Positions 4,398 to 6,265 of a stretch of 6,265 nucleotides of DNA are shown one piece after another. The stretch covers positions 1 through 6,265 of the forward strand of contig SVHQ01000110.1 of assembly GCA_015055785.1 (NCBI GenBank), written 5' to 3'. Position 1 is the stretch's first letter; each line of letters starts with the position of its first letter. The notes beneath the pieces were generated by a model. The model saw nothing but the letters and a program-made list of their open reading frames with translations. It was not told where the DNA came from and made no database searches. The DNA comes from Clostridiales bacterium (GTDB lineage: Bacteria > Bacillota_A > Clostridia > Christensenellales > Borkfalkiaceae). Position numbers and translations under genes: made by a program.

Positions 4398-5660
4398 ATG
4401 ATTATTAGAAACGGTAACGTGGTGTTGAAGAATTCCGTAGAGAAGAAAGATATTCTTGTAGAGAATGGCAAGATTGTTAAGATTGCAGCGAATATTTCTG
4501 TGGATGGAAGCACGGAAATCGATGCAAGCGGTAAACACGTTTTTCCTGGCCTTATCGATATGCATGTGCATTTGCGTGAGCCTGGTTTTGAGAGAAAGGA
4601 AGATATTGAAAGCGGCTCGAAAGCGGCGGTGAAAGGCGGTTTTACGCAGGTTTGCTGTATGCCGAATACCAATCCCGTAACAGATAATAAAGTGGTTGTT
4701 ACGTATATCAAGGCAAGAGCGAAAGAGGTAGATTTATGTAAAATTCACCCTATCGGAGCGATTACAAAAGGCTCTAAGGGGGAAGAAATGGCAGCGATTG
4801 CTGGTATGAAAAAGGCAGGAGCTGTAGCAATTTCCGACGATGGCGTAGCGGTGAAAAACGCGCGCATGATGCGCCTTGCTATGGAGTATGCAAAAGGTTT
4901 TGATATGATTTGCCTTTGCCATTGTGAGGATAAAGATTTGGTGGACGGCGGCTCTGTACACGAGGGTTTGAGTGCGACAATTGCAGGGCTTAAGGGTATT
5001 CCCCGTGCGGCAGAGGACGTGATTATCGCGCGTGAAATTTCCTTGGCGGAAACGCTGGATACACCCGTGCATATCTGCCACGTTTCTACGTATAGCGGTG
5101 TGAGAATGATTCGCGACGCGAAAAAGGCAGGCATCAAAGTGACGGCGGAAACTTGTCCGCACTATTTCTCTGCGACGGATGAAATTATCCGCACGTATGA
5201 CACGAATACGAAAGTCAATCCTCCCATTCGCGAGGAGATTGATAAACAAGCGATTATTGAGGGGTTGAAAGACGGTACGCTCGATTGTATCGTCACCGAC
5301 CATGCTCCTCATCATTTCGACGATAAGAACGTGGAATATAACATGGCGGCGTTTGGTATCAGCGGCATTGAAACGTCGTTTGGGTTCGCGATTACCAATC
5401 TGTATAAAGCGGGCGTATTGAATTTGAACGAGATTGCCGATAGAATGTCGGCTGCACCTGCGCGGATTTTGGGGCTTGACGGCGGTGAAATTAAAGAGGG
5501 CGGCGTTGCCGATTTAATGATTGCCGATTTGAATGAAAAGTGGGTGGTGGACCCTCAAAAATTTGTCAGCAAGGGTAAGAATACCCCGTTTGGCGGCTAT
5601 GAACTTTATGGCGCGGTGAAATATACCATTGTGGACGGCGTAGTGAAATATCAGGCGTAA
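4398..5660 (+). CDS. pyrC: Dihydroorotase, type I
   Basis: PyrC cyclises N-carbamoyl-L-aspartate to L-dihydroorotate, the step after PyrB. The 420-residue length and motifs fit the type I (Bacillus-like) amidohydrolase class: the metal-binding DMHVHLREPG (54-63; H56, H58, substrate Arg60), MPNTNP (88-93), SDDG (146-149) supplying an Asp ligand where type II enzymes use a carbamylated Lys, CHCED (174-178; H175), CHVS (227-230; H228) and the catalytic TDHAPH (300-305; D301). It runs from a short N-terminal beta segment through the barrel to a C-terminal segment with NTPFGGYELYGAV (395-407), typical of the family. Nothing appears to be missing. It starts 13 nt after the pyrB stop, with a G-rich Shine-Dalgarno (GGGGAG, 4387-4392) in that spacer, so it is co-transcribed and probably translationally close-coupled with pyrB. 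Confidence 0.97.
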   Translation: MIIRNGNVVLKNSVEKKDILVENGKIVKIAANISVDGSTEIDASGKHVFPGLIDMHVHLREPGFERKEDIESGSKAAVKGGFTQVCCMPNTNPVTDNKVVVTYIKARAKEVDLCKIHPIGAITKGSKGEEMAAIAGMKKAGAVAISDDGVAVKNARMMRLAMEYAKGFDMICLCHCEDKDLVDGGSVHEGLSATIAGLKGIPRAAEDVIIAREISLAETLDTPVHICHVSTYSGVRMIRDAKKAGIKVTAETCPHYFSATDEIIRTYDTNTKVNPPIREEIDKQAIIEGLKDGTLDCIVTDHAPHHFDDKNVEYNMAAFGISGIETSFGFAITNLYKAGVLNLNEIADRMSAAPARILGLDGGEIKEGGVADLMIADLNEKWVVDPQKFVSKGKNTPFGGYELYGAVKYTIVDGVVKYQA

Positions 5661-5698
5661 AGCTTCGAAGAAATGAAAGCGTATAAGGAGAAAGATTT

Positions 5699-6265
5699 AT
5701 GATTACCGATAAACTCATTGAAGGCATTATTGCTATGCAAAATCCTACTTGCGTGGGGTTAGATACTTTGTTTGATTATTTGCCCGATGACATGAAGGCT
5801 GGCGTTACTGATTTTAACGGCGTTGCAGAACGTGTTTTCGAATTTAATAAAAAAATCATTGACAACGTGTATGATATCGTGCCCTCTGTGAAAGTGCAAA
5901 TCGCTTACTATGAAATGTACGGCGTGGCTGGCATGAAAGCGTATGAAGAAACGTTGAAATACGCTGCGGAAAAGGGTTTGGTGGTGATTGCGGACGCAAA
6001 GCGTAACGACATTGGCTCGACGGCGGCTTGTTATGCAAAGACTTTCTTGGGTGAAACGGCTGTCAATGATAAAGCGTTCTGTGCATTCCCTTCCGATTAC
6101 GTGACGGTGAACGGATATCTTGGCACGGACGGTATTGCACCTTTCGTGGAAGAATGTCAAAAACATGATAAAGGCATCTTTGTTTTGGTAAAGACTTCCA
6201 ATCCCTCTGGTGCGGAAATTCAGAATATGATTTTGGAAAACGGGGTACCCATGTACGAGTATATG
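5699..6265 (+). CDS. pyrF: Orotidine 5'-phosphate decarboxylase, subfamily 2 (3' partial)
   Basis: PyrF converts OMP to UMP, the last step of the pathway. The window holds the first 189 codons, open to the last base. Visible motifs are GLD (20-22), VKVQ (64-67; K65), the catalytic signature ADAKRNDIG (98-106), with D99, K101 and D104 in the spacing of the Asp-Lys-Asp charged network, then VNGYLGTDG (137-145) and VKTSNPSGAE (164-173). The last two, and the long insert after the signature, point to the longer subfamily 2 type (about 270-310 residues) rather than the short Bacillus/E. coli type of about 240, so roughly a third of the protein is missing. AAGGAG (5685-5690) lies 8 nt before the ATG. 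The 38-nt spacer after pyrC has no terminator or promoter, so this is the third gene of the operon. A downstream fusion (for example to PyrE) cannot be excluded. Confidence 0.95.
   Translation, partial: MITDKLIEGIIAMQNPTCVGLDTLFDYLPDDMKAGVTDFNGVAERVFEFNKKIIDNVYDIVPSVKVQIAYYEMYGVAGMKAYEETLKYAAEKGLVVIADAKRNDIGSTAACYAKTFLGETAVNDKAFCAFPSDYVTVNGYLGTDGIAPFVEECQKHDKGIFVLVKTSNPSGAEIQNMILENGVPMYEYM

Noticed and set aside
4133..5315. Several minus-strand open frames of 99-193 codons opposite pyrB and pyrC
   Set aside because: They are shadows of strongly conserved enzyme genes and lack ribosome binding sites or recognisable motifs.

Overview
The window reads as a moderate-to-low-GC Bacillota (Firmicutes) chromosome, most likely a Clostridia-type and possibly gut-associated lineage. 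The signs are purine-rich Shine-Dalgarno sequences (AGGAGG, AAGGAG), sigma-A-like promoters with TGN-extended -10 boxes, hairpin-plus-T-run terminators, a BspA-type leucine-rich-repeat lipoprotein, a type I dihydroorotase and a 'subfamily 2' orotidine decarboxylase. The lineage is inferred from these features; there is no rRNA or marker gene to fix it. All convincing genes are on the + strand.

Layout. (1) 1-51: the last 16 codons of an unknown gene, with a Gly/Cys-rich C-terminus. (2) 52-304: an intrinsic terminator, then a strong promoter. (3) 305-2248: a 647-residue secreted lipoprotein with a Ser/Asn/Gly tether (two 42-bp tandem repeats) and about 18 BspA-type leucine-rich repeats. (4) 2249-2532: a near-identical second copy of the 52-120 terminator segment, several hairpins including a GATTGC...GCAATGAC element that looks like a dispersed intergenic repeat, then two overlapping promoter candidates. 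(5) 2533-3228: a complete metallophosphoesterase with no Shine-Dalgarno sequence; the nearest -10 box would place the transcript start on or beside its ATG. (6) 3229-3460: a 12-bp inverted repeat touching the -35 box of a near-consensus promoter, followed by a leader of about 118 nt containing a terminator hairpin. (7) 3461-6265: the pyrimidine operon pyrB-pyrC-pyrF, with pyrF cut by the window end.

The pyr genes encode three steps of de novo UMP synthesis: aspartate carbamoyltransferase (step 2), dihydroorotase (step 3) and OMP decarboxylase (step 6). Short spacers of 13 and 38 nt and a single upstream promoter indicate one transcript. The leader terminator suggests transcription attenuation, but I see no PyrR-box-like sequence, so the sensing mechanism is open. 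The lipoprotein and phosphoesterase each have their own promoter and no evident functional link to the pyr genes.

I did not find a clearly novel multi-gene system. The parts most worth a second look are the pyr leader and operator-like repeat, the apparently leaderless phosphoesterase, and the duplicated terminator segment that brackets the lipoprotein gene.
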